Source: Chloroflexota bacterium (GTDB taxonomy: Bacteria; Chloroflexota; UBA6077; FW602-bin22). From it: 57,467 nt of DNA. Of the stretch, positions 36,730 through 46,577 are shown piece by piece. Both the position numbers and the translations under genes were made by a program. The DNA lies in assembly GCA_016875715.1 (NCBI GenBank), contig VGOZ01000009.1, positions 1 to 57,467 of the forward strand, read 5' to 3'. The first letter of the stretch is position 1, and each line of letters starts with the position of its first letter. The notes beneath the pieces were generated by a model, which saw nothing but the letters and a program-made list of their open reading frames with translations, had not been told where the DNA came from and did not search any database.

Positions 36730-39007
36730 ATTGGAGGAGCACCGGCTCCAGGACGCGCCGCGCCAGATCGGAGGAACCCTCGAGGACGCCCTGACGCAGC
36801 CTGGCGGTGAACTCGGCCGCATCGTTGCTGACCCGGGCAATCGCGACGAGTTCAGCGGTCGACAGCGCTGCCCCACGAGCGGCCTGCCGCAGCGCCTCCT
36901 GGCCGGCGCGCGAAAGACCGCTCACGAGCGCGGAATCGACCTCACCGGCCGCGACCCTCCGACAAAAATCGACCAGTTGGATCGCATTCGTCAGGACGGG
37001 CCCGGGCGCAAGGCGGGGAGACACGTGGCCGAGGATCGCGATCTCCTCGGCCGGCGGAGGATACCTGACATCGACGATCGCGCCGAAACGGTTCTCGACC
37101 GCCTCATTGAGCGGCTTGACCCCGGGTCCCTCCAGCGCCCCGGTCGCGATCACCCACGCCGACGGGTGAGTCGTGAAGCGGGTGCCATCCGGCAGAGTAA
37201 ACGACGCGCCCTTGTCGAAGAGGCCGTTGATGAGCGAGTGAACGTCCGGGTACGCCATGTTGTAATCGTTGATGAGTACGACGTCACCGCGGTCTAGCGC
37301 CTCGAGGAAGGCCTGCGTCGTCCAGCGGGTGACACCGTCCACAAGCCGACGGCTCGCGGTCAAGTCACCCTTGGCGGTTTCGCCGGTCAGCGAGAACTCC
37401 ACAAGAGAGCGATTGCGGAGGTAGGCGAGCGTTCGGGCAAGCGAGGATTTCCCGCAACCGGTGGGCCCGGCCAGGAAGACGGGGCGTCCCATATGCAGCG
37501 CCGCCTCCGCGATGGCGAGATTCCTGATGGAGGAGGGCGTCAGACACGGCAGGATCTCGGCGCGACGCGGCCGACGGCCGATGCGATGCGGCACGTTCAC
37601 GCCCTCGTCGCGCAGCGCGCGCTCCACCTCTTCGATGCGATCGCGATCGCGCACCTGCCGGTTCTCTCGATCGTAGACACGGAGACGCACGCCGATGCCG
37701 TAGCGGCGACCGTCGATCCGGTGAAACGGCTCGCCCACGAGCACGCGCGTGCCGTCAGGAAACCGCCTCTCGAAGTCGATTGCGTGGAGGACGGGTGCGC
37801 TCGATCGTGGCGCCGCGTGCAGAACACGTCGAGGTCGGGTCGCCGCATCCACGGCGGTGGTGCGCGCTCCGGTGAGGACGGGCCAGGTGACTCCCAGATC
37901 CGCGATGGCTGCCTTACCCGCGACGACGAGGTCACCGAGACGTGCGCCAATCGTCCGCGCAGCACGATCGCGCGCCTCGTCGGGCAGGGTCGTCAGCAGG
38001 GCACGCTCCGCCAGCCCGGCGAGCGACTGGCCCGTCAGTGCCGAGAGCCCGAGCCAGTGCAGGAGCGCCCGCGTGGAGAGGCGATTGGTAATCACCGCGC
38101 CCACCTGCGGGTCGGCGCGCAGTTCCGCCGCCAACCGCGCAATCCTCCCAGCCAGGGCGGGTTCGAGTTCTACGCCGTACTCGGCGAACGGCGGAGTCCG
38201 CCCAAACTCGGCGACGATCGCTGCCGCCTCCTCATCCGGCGGGATGAACGTCATCTCGATGTAGCCGACACCGCGGCCGAAGCGACGCTCCATCGCCCGG
38301 CCGATGTCGATCGTCCCGACGTAGTTCGGGTTCGCGGTTCCGATGATGCCGAAGTCGCGATGCACCTCGATCTCCACATTGCCCCGCTCCGTCCCGGAGA
38401 TCACCAGCCGGCCGGTGTCCATGGCCTGTGAGAAGATCACCAGCACATCGGCGGGAACCATGTTGATCTCGTTGATCAGCAGGCGCTTGCCGTGGAGCAT
38501 CGCCTCGACTGCGGGCCCCGGTACCGTCACCGTGGACTGACCGCCACCTGACGTCCGAACCACTTCCACCGATCGATAGAAGTCGCTGAGACTGGTGTCG
38601 CCGCTGAAGGCGATCTCCGTCAGCGGCTGATTGGCGAGCCACGCGAAGGTCTTGGCGATGGTCGTCTTCCCGCACCCGGTCGGGCCGAAGAGCAGTACGA
38701 AGCCGCGATGCTCGCCAGCGGCGGTCGACACGGAGGCGATTCGCCGGAGGATGCGGGCCATCGTCGGCGAGATGTAAGTGAAGACCTCCCGCTCGCTCGG
38801 GATCGCGTGATCGACCTGCGCCGGATCTTCGAGTCGGCGCACCTGACTATCCCAGTCCGCTCGAACCCGGTGTCGCGCCAGACGCGTCAGTCCATGCTCG
38901 GTGCGCGACTGGCGCCGCGGAAACAGCATGCCATCGACGATGAAGTCGAGCGATCCAACCGATGCACCCGGACCGAGTTGACGCCGCCCTGTTTCGCGCG
39001 CGACCAC
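36716..39007 (-). CDS. Tandem AAA+ ATPase (dynein-related/MoxR-like)
   Basis: 763 residues from GTG 39007, which directly abuts the stop of the preceding gene. Two AAA_5-type modules: Walker A GPTGCGKTT at 108-116 with Walker B LLINE (Glu180) and arginine region AMERRFGRG near 238-246; Walker A GPTGCGKSS at 514-522 with Walker B VLIND (Asp581) and NEAVENRFGA near 634-643. The second Walker B has Asp in place of Glu and may hydrolyse poorly. Between them lies a helical linker (about 280-490). With the downstream VWA protein it forms a MoxR/midasin-like pair that should remodel or load a client. Confidence 0.86.
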   Translation of the reverse strand: MVARETGRRQLGPGASVGSLDFIVDGMLFPRRQSRTEHGLTRLARHRVRADWDSQVRRLEDPAQVDHAIPSEREVFTYISPTMARILRRIASVSTAAGEHRGFVLLFGPTGCGKTTIAKTFAWLANQPLTEIAFSGDTSLSDFYRSVEVVRTSGGGQSTVTVPGPAVEAMLHGKRLLINEINMVPADVLVIFSQAMDTGRLVISGTERGNVEIEVHRDFGIIGTANPNYVGTIDIGRAMERRFGRGVGYIEMTFIPPDEEAAAIVAEFGRTPPFAEYGVELEPALAGRIARLAAELRADPQVGAVITNRLSTRALLHWLGLSALTGQSLAGLAERALLTTLPDEARDRAARTIGARLGDLVVAGKAAIADLGVTWPVLTGARTTAVDAATRPRRVLHAAPRSSAPVLHAIDFERRFPDGTRVLVGEPFHRIDGRRYGIGVRLRVYDRENRQVRDRDRIEEVERALRDEGVNVPHRIGRRPRRAEILPCLTPSSIRNLAIAEAALHMGRPVFLAGPTGCGKSSLARTLAYLRNRSLVEFSLTGETAKGDLTASRRLVDGVTRWTTQAFLEALDRGDVVLINDYNMAYPDVHSLINGLFDKGASFTLPDGTRFTTHPSAWVIATGALEGPGVKPLNEAVENRFGAIVDVRYPPPAEEIAILGHVSPRLAPGPVLTNAIQLVDFCRRVAAGEVDSALVSGLSRAGQEALRQAARGAALSTAELVAIARVSNDAAEFTARLRQGVLEGSSDLARRVLEPVLLQYGVG

Positions 39008-41257
39008 CTAGTTGCGGTGCCGGAAGAGGCCAGCGATCAGGTTATCGACCGGAGAGTATTCGTCGGTGAGGATGATCTGCTCGCCCTCGCCCAGATACGC
39101 ATCGAACTCGGCGGCAGGGAGTTCGGCGATGCGCGCGGCCAACCCAAGCCGAGCGTAACTCGCTCGCACCGCCGCAACATCAATACCCACATCGGACCCG
39201 GCCAGGACCCAGACGTTTGCTCCACCGCCGTGCCAGACCTCGCCGGCCGCGAGCAACTGGACCTGGTTGAAACTCTGTCGCAGAGTGCGTCCCGCGGCGC
39301 GCAGAAGCTCACCATCGCGATAGAAGTCGATCACGGTCAACAGATACGCACCCCCGGGCCGAAGCATGGCGCGCACTGCATCGTTGTACTCCTTGACCAT
39401 GATGTGGTACGGGACGGAGATGTCGTTTACCGCGTCCTGAACGACCAGGTCGTACGATTCGGGGGCCGCCAACGCCTGCACGAACTGACGGCCATCCATG
39501 TTCAGCGACCGTATGCGCGTGTTCTGGGGCAACCCGAAGTGCTCGTACGCGATACGCGTCACTCCGGGGTCAATCTCCACGACGTCGACGCGGGCGCCGG
39601 CAATTCGGTCGTCGACCCAGCGCGGATAGGTGTAACCACCGCCGCCGATCACGAGAACGTAGGGCGGCCCCGATACTTGTGCGTAATGCCGGGTGATCTC
39701 GGCCTGGACCTCCTCGTGCGCATAGCCGAGGTAGCCCGGGTCGCCCACCTTCACAAACGAGTGGAGCAAGTGATCGAGGACGAGCGTCTTGACTTCGCCC
39801 ACACCGGGGCGATCCTGAGTGCCGACCTTGATACAGAAGTAGTTTGTCTCCATCGTGCACCGCGACTCGGCCAACCCGCGCGACCACAACGCGAACGCGA
39901 TTGCGCCCATCACGGCAATGGATGCAGCGGCGGGCAACGCGCGGCGCTCGGACTGCAGGACGATCACGCCAAGCACGGCGAGGATCGCCGCCATCGCGAA
40001 GATCACCATGTACACGCCCAGCGCCGAGATCAGGAACCAGCCGGTCACGAACGTACCGACGATCGCACCGAGGGTCGACCAAGCGTAGATCTCGCCGCTG
40101 AGGCGTCCGGCGTTTCGGGAATCGTCGATCGTCAGCCGAATGACCTGGGGCGACACCATCCCGAGGAGCAAGATCGGGAGAAAGAAGAGGGCGAAGGTCA
40201 GCACGAGGATCCGCTCGACCAGGGGAAGCGCGCCCCAGAGCGCACGTTCGTTCAGGATGGTCGCGGCGAACAGGATCAGGAAGACTCCGGCCGCGCCGGC
40301 CAGGAGCGTCAGCCCCAGGACGATCTGGCTGCGCGTCCGATCCGCCAGAACGCCGCCTAGGTAGTTTCCAAGCGCGATCGCGGCGAGGACCACGCCGATA
40401 ATGCCGGTCCAGCTATAGAGGCTCAGACCGACCGATGGCGCTAGGACGCGGCTGGCCGAGAGTTCGACCGTCATCGTCGCGAAGCTCGCTGCGGCGACAA
40501 TGGCGCAGGCCAGGGGGCGGTTACCGGCAAGCGCCAGCGGTCCCCTTCCAGCGGGGCGGGCGTGCGCCTCAGTCCCATGGTCGGTGGCAGGCGCCCCGGC
40601 GAGACGATCGGTACGCCCTATCCGCAGGAGCAGAACCGCGGCGGCGGCAACGACTGCCGCGGTCGCCCAGAGGATGGTCGTGACGCCGAAGTAGGCGGTG
40701 AGGAAGAAGCCGGTCGCGTAGTTGCCGAAAAGACTGCCCAGCGTGGACACCGCGTATATCAGCCCGATCGTCTGGCCGGAACGCGAGAGGCCTCGCACGC
40801 TGAGCGCGATCATCAGAGGAGTCGCGGCAGCAAGAACGAACGCAGAGGGGAAGATCCCGATAACGGTGAGCACCGCGATGCGCACCAACAGGTCCAGGTC
40901 GATGAAGCCCGGGATGGCCGCGACGCCTCGAACGAATACCGGTGCGAGAGCGCAGCACAGCGCGCCCGCAAGCAAGAGCCAGAGGGCCTTCCGCGCCGGT
41001 CGGCCCCGCGTCGCCCATCGACCGCCCACCCAGTTCCCGGCGCTAATCCCGGCTAGCGTCACACCGATGATGGAGGTCCAGGTGTAGAGCGACGATCCCA
41101 CCGCAGGCGCGAGAAAACGTCCGGCGACGAGTTGGAGAATGAGAGTCGCCAGGTTGGCGATGAAGACGATAGAGAGCGCCACGGCGATGGCGAGGCGCGC
41201 GGTGCAGGTCCGGCTCTCACCCGAAAGTGGCGCATCCGGGATCGCGACACGCGCCAC
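39008..41257 (-). CDS. Fused MFS-like/spermidine-synthase-like membrane protein
   Basis: 749 residues, GTG start at 41257. The membrane part (about 20-450) is an internal duplication: GRFLAPAVGSSLYTWTSIIG near 46-65 reappears as SRVLAPSVGLSLYSWTGIIG in the second half. The C-terminal domain (about 490-749) is spermidine-synthase-like: VIGGGGYTYPR nucleotide loop, VVEIDPGV, VVQDAVND around the catalytic-Asp region and YSPVDNL. Such fusions are known, but their product is not established; the enzyme domain may methylate or aminopropylate a membrane substrate. It is the first gene of the three-gene unit with the AAA+ and VWA genes. Confidence 0.86.
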   Translation of the reverse strand: MARVAIPDAPLSGESRTCTARLAIAVALSIVFIANLATLILQLVAGRFLAPAVGSSLYTWTSIIGVTLAGISAGNWVGGRWATRGRPARKALWLLLAGALCCALAPVFVRGVAAIPGFIDLDLLVRIAVLTVIGIFPSAFVLAAATPLMIALSVRGLSRSGQTIGLIYAVSTLGSLFGNYATGFFLTAYFGVTTILWATAAVVAAAAVLLLRIGRTDRLAGAPATDHGTEAHARPAGRGPLALAGNRPLACAIVAAASFATMTVELSASRVLAPSVGLSLYSWTGIIGVVLAAIALGNYLGGVLADRTRSQIVLGLTLLAGAAGVFLILFAATILNERALWGALPLVERILVLTFALFFLPILLLGMVSPQVIRLTIDDSRNAGRLSGEIYAWSTLGAIVGTFVTGWFLISALGVYMVIFAMAAILAVLGVIVLQSERRALPAAASIAVMGAIAFALWSRGLAESRCTMETNYFCIKVGTQDRPGVGEVKTLVLDHLLHSFVKVGDPGYLGYAHEEVQAEITRHYAQVSGPPYVLVIGGGGYTYPRWVDDRIAGARVDVVEIDPGVTRIAYEHFGLPQNTRIRSLNMDGRQFVQALAAPESYDLVVQDAVNDISVPYHIMVKEYNDAVRAMLRPGGAYLLTVIDFYRDGELLRAAGRTLRQSFNQVQLLAAGEVWHGGGANVWVLAGSDVGIDVAAVRASYARLGLAARIAELPAAEFDAYLGEGEQIILTDEYSPVDNLIAGLFRHRN

Positions 41258-41308
41258 GGCGGGTGAGTATAGGGTTCGGCTCCGGGCGAACCCGCACGGT
41301 GGGCAGCC

Positions 41309-41339
41309 TTGTCGGAGCGGGGGGGGGCGTGCCTACAAT
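41309..41339 (+). promoter_or_regulatory. Possible gltB promoter
   Basis: TTGTCG at 41309-41314 and TACAAT at 41334-41339 with a 19-base spacer that contains a run of G. The -10 box is good, and the spacing is long. About 115 bases of leader would precede gltB. Confidence 0.38.
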
Positions 41340-41454
41340 CTGATGAGTCCAGTTCTGGACTTCCGTACGACGACGACGTCCACGGTCCGTTCGATGCCAT
41401 CGATCGGCGTGGGCGTCTCTTGTTTTATCCCGAGAGTCAGGAATCGGAATCAGG

Positions 41455-44400
41455 ATGCAGCCTCACCGACCGCAGGGCGCCGAAGGCACACTCTACGACA
41501 GTCGTTTTGAGCACGATTCATGTGGAGTTGGATTCGTCGCCGGCATTTCAGGGGAGGCGACGCATCGCATCGTGCAGGACGCCCTGACGTCGGTGATCAA
41601 CCTGACGCACCGCGGCGCCGTCTCAGCCGACGCGAAGTCTGGCGATGGCGCGGGGATCCTGACACAGATTCCCCGCCGGTTGCTCGCTGCGGAAGGGCTC
41701 GCCGGGGATGCATCCGAACTGCTCGCGATCGGTATGTTCTTCCTTCCCCGCGATGCCGCAGCGGCCGCGCGCGTTCGGGCGATCGCCGCTGAGGAGATCG
41801 CCGCGCGTGGCCTGCGCCTGATCGACTGGCGGACGGTGCCTGTCGACCCACAGGTGCTGGGCGAGAAGGCCTTCCGCACCATGCCCACCATCGAGCAGGC
41901 CGCCGTGCAGGGCGATAGCCTCACCGACGAGCGAACGTTCGACCGACAACTGCTTCTCGTCCGGAAGGCGACCGAGCGGCGAGCCCGCGCGGAGCACATT
42001 CTCGACCTGTACATCCCGTCGTTCTCCTGCAGGACAGTCTCATACAAGGGTCTGTTTGTCGCCCCCCAGCTCGCCGCCTTCTACCGAGACCTGGCCAACC
42101 CGCTGTTCGAGTCCGCGCTGGCGGTGTTCCACCAGCGGTACGCGACGAACACGTTCCCTAACTGGCAGCTCTCGCAGCCGTTCCGCACGATCGCTCACAA
42201 CGGCGAGATCAATACGATCGACGGCAATCGGAACTGGATGCGGGCGCGCGAGGGCACGCTCGCGTCGCCGATCTGGGGCGAGGCGGTTCGTGAGCTGAGC
42301 CCGGTCATTTGGCGCGATGGCTCCGATACGGCGAGTATCGACGAGGCACTGGAACTCCTCGAACTCTCTGGGCGCGACCTGCTCCATGCTGCGATGATGC
42401 TCATCCCCGAAGCGTGGGAGAGCATGCCGGACATGGTCCCGTCCTGGCGGGCTTTCTACGCATACCACGCCGCGCTGATCGAGCCGTGGGACGGACCGGG
42501 CGCATTCGCGTTTTCGGATGGCCACATCGCCGCCGCGGCGCTGGACCGCAACGGGCTTCGGCCGGCACGATACAAAGTGACGGCCGGCGGAACGGTTGTC
42601 GTCGCATCGGAGGTCGGCACGCTCGATCTGGCGGAGGAATCGATCGTCGAGAAGGGTCGTCTCGGCCCAGGCCAGATGATCGCGGTCGATACCCGGCGCA
42701 GGGCTCTGCTCCACAACGACCGAATCAAGGATGAGGTCTGTGGGCGGCAGCCCTATGCCGAGTGGGGCAAGCGGTACTGGCGCCTGACCGAGCACGTGCG
42801 ATCGGAGCCGCCGGTCGTGACCCTGAACGGTGCACTGCGCCCCCTACAGCACGTATTCGGCTTCACGAACGAGGAAATCAAGTTCGTTATCGAACCCATG
42901 GGGGTCGACGGCAAAGAGGCCACATGGTCGATGGGGGATGACGCCCCGCTCGCCGTCCTGTCCGACCAGAGCCGGACTCTCTATCACTTCTTCCGCCAGC
43001 GCTTTGCCCAGGTGACCAATCCGCCCATCGATCCGCTGCGCGAGTCGATCGTGATGTCGCTCGACTCGTATGTCGGTCGACGGCGTTCGTTCCTCACGGA
43101 GTCTGCCGAGCACGCCGCCCTGGTCCACCTCGATCATCCGCTGCTTCTTCGGGAGCAGATCTCCGCGCTCCGGGAGGTCGCCCCTCCGCATCGCGCGGTC
43201 ACCCTTAACACCCTGTTTGATGCCGCGGGCGACGGGGCGGCGCTCCGCGCCGCGCTCGACGATCTCGTGGCCCGGGCAATCGCGGAAGTCGATCGGGGTG
43301 CGACCATTCTGATCCTCTCCGATGAGGGAGTCGATCGCGAGCACGCGCCGATTCCGATGCTCCTCGCCGTCGGTGCGGTGCACCACGGGTTGATCCGCGC
43401 AAATCGGCGGACCCTGGCGGATCTGATCGCCGAGACGGGTGAGGGGTGGGACGTCCATCAGTTCGCCTGTCTGATCGGGTTCGGTGCGAGCGCGGTCCAC
43501 CCGTACCTGACGCTGGAGACAGTCGCGGCGCTCGTCGACGAACTCGGCATCGAGGGACTCACTGCGGCGAAGGCGATGGCGAATCTTCGCCAGGCGATCA
43601 GTGACGGCCTCTTGAAGATTCTCTCGAAGATGGGCATCTCCACCCTCACAAGCTACCGCGGCGGGCAGATCTTCGAGATCATCGGGCTCAGCCCTGATGT
43701 CGTGGACTCCTGCTTTACAGGCACCGCCTCCCGCATCAGTGGTATTGGCTTCGATGCGATCGCGGCCGACGTTGTGGCGCGCCATCGCGATGCCTTTGCC
43801 GGTGCGTTCGATAAGCGCCTGAGCGATCCCGGCCAGTACCGGTTCCGACGCGAGGGTGAGTACCACGACTACAACCCGCGGGTCGTCCGAGCGCTTCAGA
43901 AGGCCGCCGACTCGGGCGAGTACGCCGACTTCCGGGCCTATGCGGAGTTGGTCCACACCCGCCCACCGGTGACCGTGCGCGACCTCCTGCGGTTCCGTTC
44001 GCAGCGCGCGCCGATTCCGGTTGACGACGTTGAGCCAATCGAGGCGATCCGACGCCGGTTCACCACCCAGGCGATGTCTCTCGGCGCGCTTTCGCCGGAA
44101 GCGCACTCCACGATCTCCATCGCGATGAACAGGATCGACGGGCGATCCAACACCGGCGAGGGCGGTGAGGATCCCGTCTGGTACCGGCGGCGAGGCGATG
44201 GCGACTCGGCTGACAACAAGACCAAGCAGGTGGCGTCCGGCCGCTTCGGGGTCACCACCGAATATCTCGCTCACGCCTACGAGATCGAGATCAAGATGGC
44301 GCAGGGGTCGAAACCCGGTGAGGGAGGCCAACTGCCAGGCCATAAGGTGTCGGAGTTGATCGCGCGCCTCCGGCACTCCGTTCCCGGCATACCACTCATC

Positions 44401-45960
44401 TCGCCTCCGCCGCACCACGACATCTACTCGATTGAGGATTTGGCGCAACTGATCTACGACCTGAAGACTGTGAACCCGCGGGCGCGGATCGGCGTTAAGC
44501 TCGTATCGGAGAGTGGCGTCGGCACCATCGCTGCCGGCGTGGCCAAGGCGTACGCGGACTACGTTCTCATCTCTGGTCACTCCGGGGGCACGGGCGCGTC
44601 TCCCCTGTCATCGATCAAGGGCGCTGGGTGTCCGTGGGAACTGGGTCTCGCCGAGACGCAGCAGGTGCTCGTCCTCAACGACCTTCGTGGGCGCATCCGG
44701 GTTCGGACCGACGGCGGATTCAAAACGGGGCGCGATGTCGTCGTGGCGGCGATGCTCGGCGCGGAGGAGTACGGGTTCGGCACCGCCGCGGTTGTCGCGA
44801 TCGGCTGCGATATGGCTCGCGCCTGCCACCTCAATACCTGCCCGACCGGCATCGCGACCCAGCGCGAGGATCTGCGGGCGAAGTTTTCGGGGCAGCCCGA
44901 GCAATTGATCGGGTTCCTCACCGGAGTCGCCCACCAGGTACGCGAGATCCTCGCCGACCTGGGGTATCGCTCGCTGGACGAGATCGTCGGCCGGTCGGAC
45001 CTGCTCGAACAGATCGAGGCGGGTCCCGGCTCGCGACGTGGCGACCTCGACCTGAGCCCGATCATCCACCCGGCCGACCCGACGTTCGAGCGACCGGTGC
45101 GGTCGCTCGTCACGCGGAACGATCGAGGCGAACCGCCGCTCGACGATCAGATCCTGGCCGAGATCGGCCCCGCGATCGCCGCCGCGCAGCGGGTCGTGCG
45201 CGACTACGACCTGCGCAACAACCATCGCGCGGTCGGCACGCGGATCGCCGGTGAGATCGCCTATCAGTACGGTGCCGAGGGCCTTCCCGACGGCCTGATC
45301 GAACTTCATTTCCGGGGCACGGCCGGGCAGAGTTTCGGCGCGTTCGCCACACGAGGCATGAAGCTGATTGTCCGGGGCGAGGCGAACGACTACGTGGGGA
45401 AGGGTCTCTCTGGCGGCGAGATCGTCATCCGACCCGATGAGTCGGCACGGTACGAATGGCACGAGAACACGATCATTGGGAACACAGTCCTCTACGGCGC
45501 GACCGGTGGCGCCCTCTTCGCAGCGGGCCGTGCCGGCGAGCGGTTCTGCGTGCGCAACTCCGGCGCGCTCGCGGTTGTGGAGGGCGTGGGCGATCACTGC
45601 TGCGAGTACATGACCGCCGGGATCGCGGTAATTTTGGGCGAGACCGGACGGAACTTCGGCGCTGGCATGTCTAACGGACTGGCCTACGTGCTTGACGAGG
45701 GTGACCAGTTCTCGCGGCGCTACAACCCGGATCTGGTGGGTATCGAGCGGGTCACCGATGCGGACGACGCGATGGTGCTCCGCACGATCGTTGAACGCCA
45801 CGCCAGTGAGACCAAGAGCCCACGCGCGCGGGACATACTGGCGCGGTGGGAGTCGTTCCTGCCACGCTTCTGGAAGGTCGTTCCGCACCCCGCCCGGGGT
45901 AAGCAGCAGACGACGGTGCTCGCCGCACCGGCGCAGCGCGCGGCAGCGCGTCCGGCCTAG
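41455..45960 (+). CDS. gltB: Glutamate synthase large subunit
   Basis: 1501 residues, the full length of a bacterial GltB. The class II glutaminase begins at Cys23 (EHDSCGVGFVAG), so a 22-residue leader must be removed. The central domain follows, then the FMN barrel with VSELIARLRH and SGHSGGTGASPLSSIKGAG, the cysteine cluster GCDMARACHLNTCPTG (C-x5-C-x4-C) for the 3Fe-4S centre, and the C-terminal beta-helix (GEIVIRP, GATGGALFAAG). It makes two glutamates from glutamine and 2-oxoglutarate. No gltD is adjacent, so the reductase subunit is elsewhere or ferredoxin is used. An acetyltransferase gene follows after nine bases. Confidence 0.97.
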   Translation: MQPHRPQGAEGTLYDSRFEHDSCGVGFVAGISGEATHRIVQDALTSVINLTHRGAVSADAKSGDGAGILTQIPRRLLAAEGLAGDASELLAIGMFFLPRDAAAAARVRAIAAEEIAARGLRLIDWRTVPVDPQVLGEKAFRTMPTIEQAAVQGDSLTDERTFDRQLLLVRKATERRARAEHILDLYIPSFSCRTVSYKGLFVAPQLAAFYRDLANPLFESALAVFHQRYATNTFPNWQLSQPFRTIAHNGEINTIDGNRNWMRAREGTLASPIWGEAVRELSPVIWRDGSDTASIDEALELLELSGRDLLHAAMMLIPEAWESMPDMVPSWRAFYAYHAALIEPWDGPGAFAFSDGHIAAAALDRNGLRPARYKVTAGGTVVVASEVGTLDLAEESIVEKGRLGPGQMIAVDTRRRALLHNDRIKDEVCGRQPYAEWGKRYWRLTEHVRSEPPVVTLNGALRPLQHVFGFTNEEIKFVIEPMGVDGKEATWSMGDDAPLAVLSDQSRTLYHFFRQRFAQVTNPPIDPLRESIVMSLDSYVGRRRSFLTESAEHAALVHLDHPLLLREQISALREVAPPHRAVTLNTLFDAAGDGAALRAALDDLVARAIAEVDRGATILILSDEGVDREHAPIPMLLAVGAVHHGLIRANRRTLADLIAETGEGWDVHQFACLIGFGASAVHPYLTLETVAALVDELGIEGLTAAKAMANLRQAISDGLLKILSKMGISTLTSYRGGQIFEIIGLSPDVVDSCFTGTASRISGIGFDAIAADVVARHRDAFAGAFDKRLSDPGQYRFRREGEYHDYNPRVVRALQKAADSGEYADFRAYAELVHTRPPVTVRDLLRFRSQRAPIPVDDVEPIEAIRRRFTTQAMSLGALSPEAHSTISIAMNRIDGRSNTGEGGEDPVWYRRRGDGDSADNKTKQVASGRFGVTTEYLAHAYEIEIKMAQGSKPGEGGQLPGHKVSELIARLRHSVPGIPLISPPPHHDIYSIEDLAQLIYDLKTVNPRARIGVKLVSESGVGTIAAGVAKAYADYVLISGHSGGTGASPLSSIKGAGCPWELGLAETQQVLVLNDLRGRIRVRTDGGFKTGRDVVVAAMLGAEEYGFGTAAVVAIGCDMARACHLNTCPTGIATQREDLRAKFSGQPEQLIGFLTGVAHQVREILADLGYRSLDEIVGRSDLLEQIEAGPGSRRGDLDLSPIIHPADPTFERPVRSLVTRNDRGEPPLDDQILAEIGPAIAAAQRVVRDYDLRNNHRAVGTRIAGEIAYQYGAEGLPDGLIELHFRGTAGQSFGAFATRGMKLIVRGEANDYVGKGLSGGEIVIRPDESARYEWHENTIIGNTVLYGATGGALFAAGRAGERFCVRNSGALAVVEGVGDHCCEYMTAGIAVILGETGRNFGAGMSNGLAYVLDEGDQFSRRYNPDLVGIERVTDADDAMVLRTIVERHASETKSPRARDILARWESFLPRFWKVVPHPARGKQQTTVLAAPAQRAAARPA

Positions 45961-45968
45961 GAGGATGG

Positions 45969-46577
45969 ATGCTCCACGGTAAACTCGTCGCTCTGCGCGC
46001 CCTCGAGAAGGAGGACGGGGAGCACATCAAGGAATGGCTCTCCGACTCCGACCTGATCCACGCGATGGGGGGCCGACCCATCCCGATCGCGTCAGTCGAT
46101 CCCGACAAACTGGCCGAGATGTTCCGCCTGCGCGATGGCCGCGTGCTCGCCATCGTCGGTAAGGATCGCTCGCTCATCGGCGTTCTTGGCGTGGGAAACG
46201 TGCACGAGTTCAATCGGAGCGCCAGCATCATCATCCTCATCGCCGAACGTGGCGAGTGGAATCGGGGCTACGGCACCGATGCGCTCCGCGCAGCGGCCCG
46301 ATTCGCGTTCGAGGAACTGAATCTCAACAGCGTCGAGGCACTCATACCGACCTTCAACGAGCGGGCACTGCACGTCTTCCAGAAGGCGGGGTTCCAGATC
46401 GAGGGGACACTGCGCGAACGGTTCTTCGCACGGGGTCGGTACTGGGATCTCGTCTCCCTGAGCGCGCTTCGCGGAACGTGGCCCGGGCAGGACACGACCG
46501 CCCGGGCCACGGTGGCCGAGCCGGTCACGACTGCCGCGCCGGTTGAGGACCTGGCGCCAGTGGGGAGCACCGCCTGA
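45969..46577 (+). CDS. GNAT acetyltransferase (RimJ/RimL type)
   Basis: 202 residues; the ATG has AGGAGG directly upstream, right after the gltB stop. Acetyl-CoA fold: RALEKEDGEHIKEWLSD, then EWNRGYGTDALRAAARFAFEELNLNSVEALI with the RGYGTxAL pyrophosphate loop, and NERALHVFQKAGFQIEGTLRE. That is the classic N-terminal or aminoglycoside-like RimJ/RimL pattern. The last 35 residues are Ala/Thr/Val-rich and probably disordered. Substrate not known. Its stop overlaps the probable CTG start of dcd by three bases. Confidence 0.86.
   Translation: MLHGKLVALRALEKEDGEHIKEWLSDSDLIHAMGGRPIPIASVDPDKLAEMFRLRDGRVLAIVGKDRSLIGVLGVGNVHEFNRSASIIILIAERGEWNRGYGTDALRAAARFAFEELNLNSVEALIPTFNERALHVFQKAGFQIEGTLRERFFARGRYWDLVSLSALRGTWPGQDTTARATVAEPVTTAAPVEDLAPVGSTA

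Noticed and set aside
41340..41385. Hammerhead-ribozyme-like CTGATGAG followed by a GTCC/GGAC stem upstream of gltB
   Set aside because: The conserved GAAA after stem II is missing (TTCC follows), so the catalytic core cannot form.
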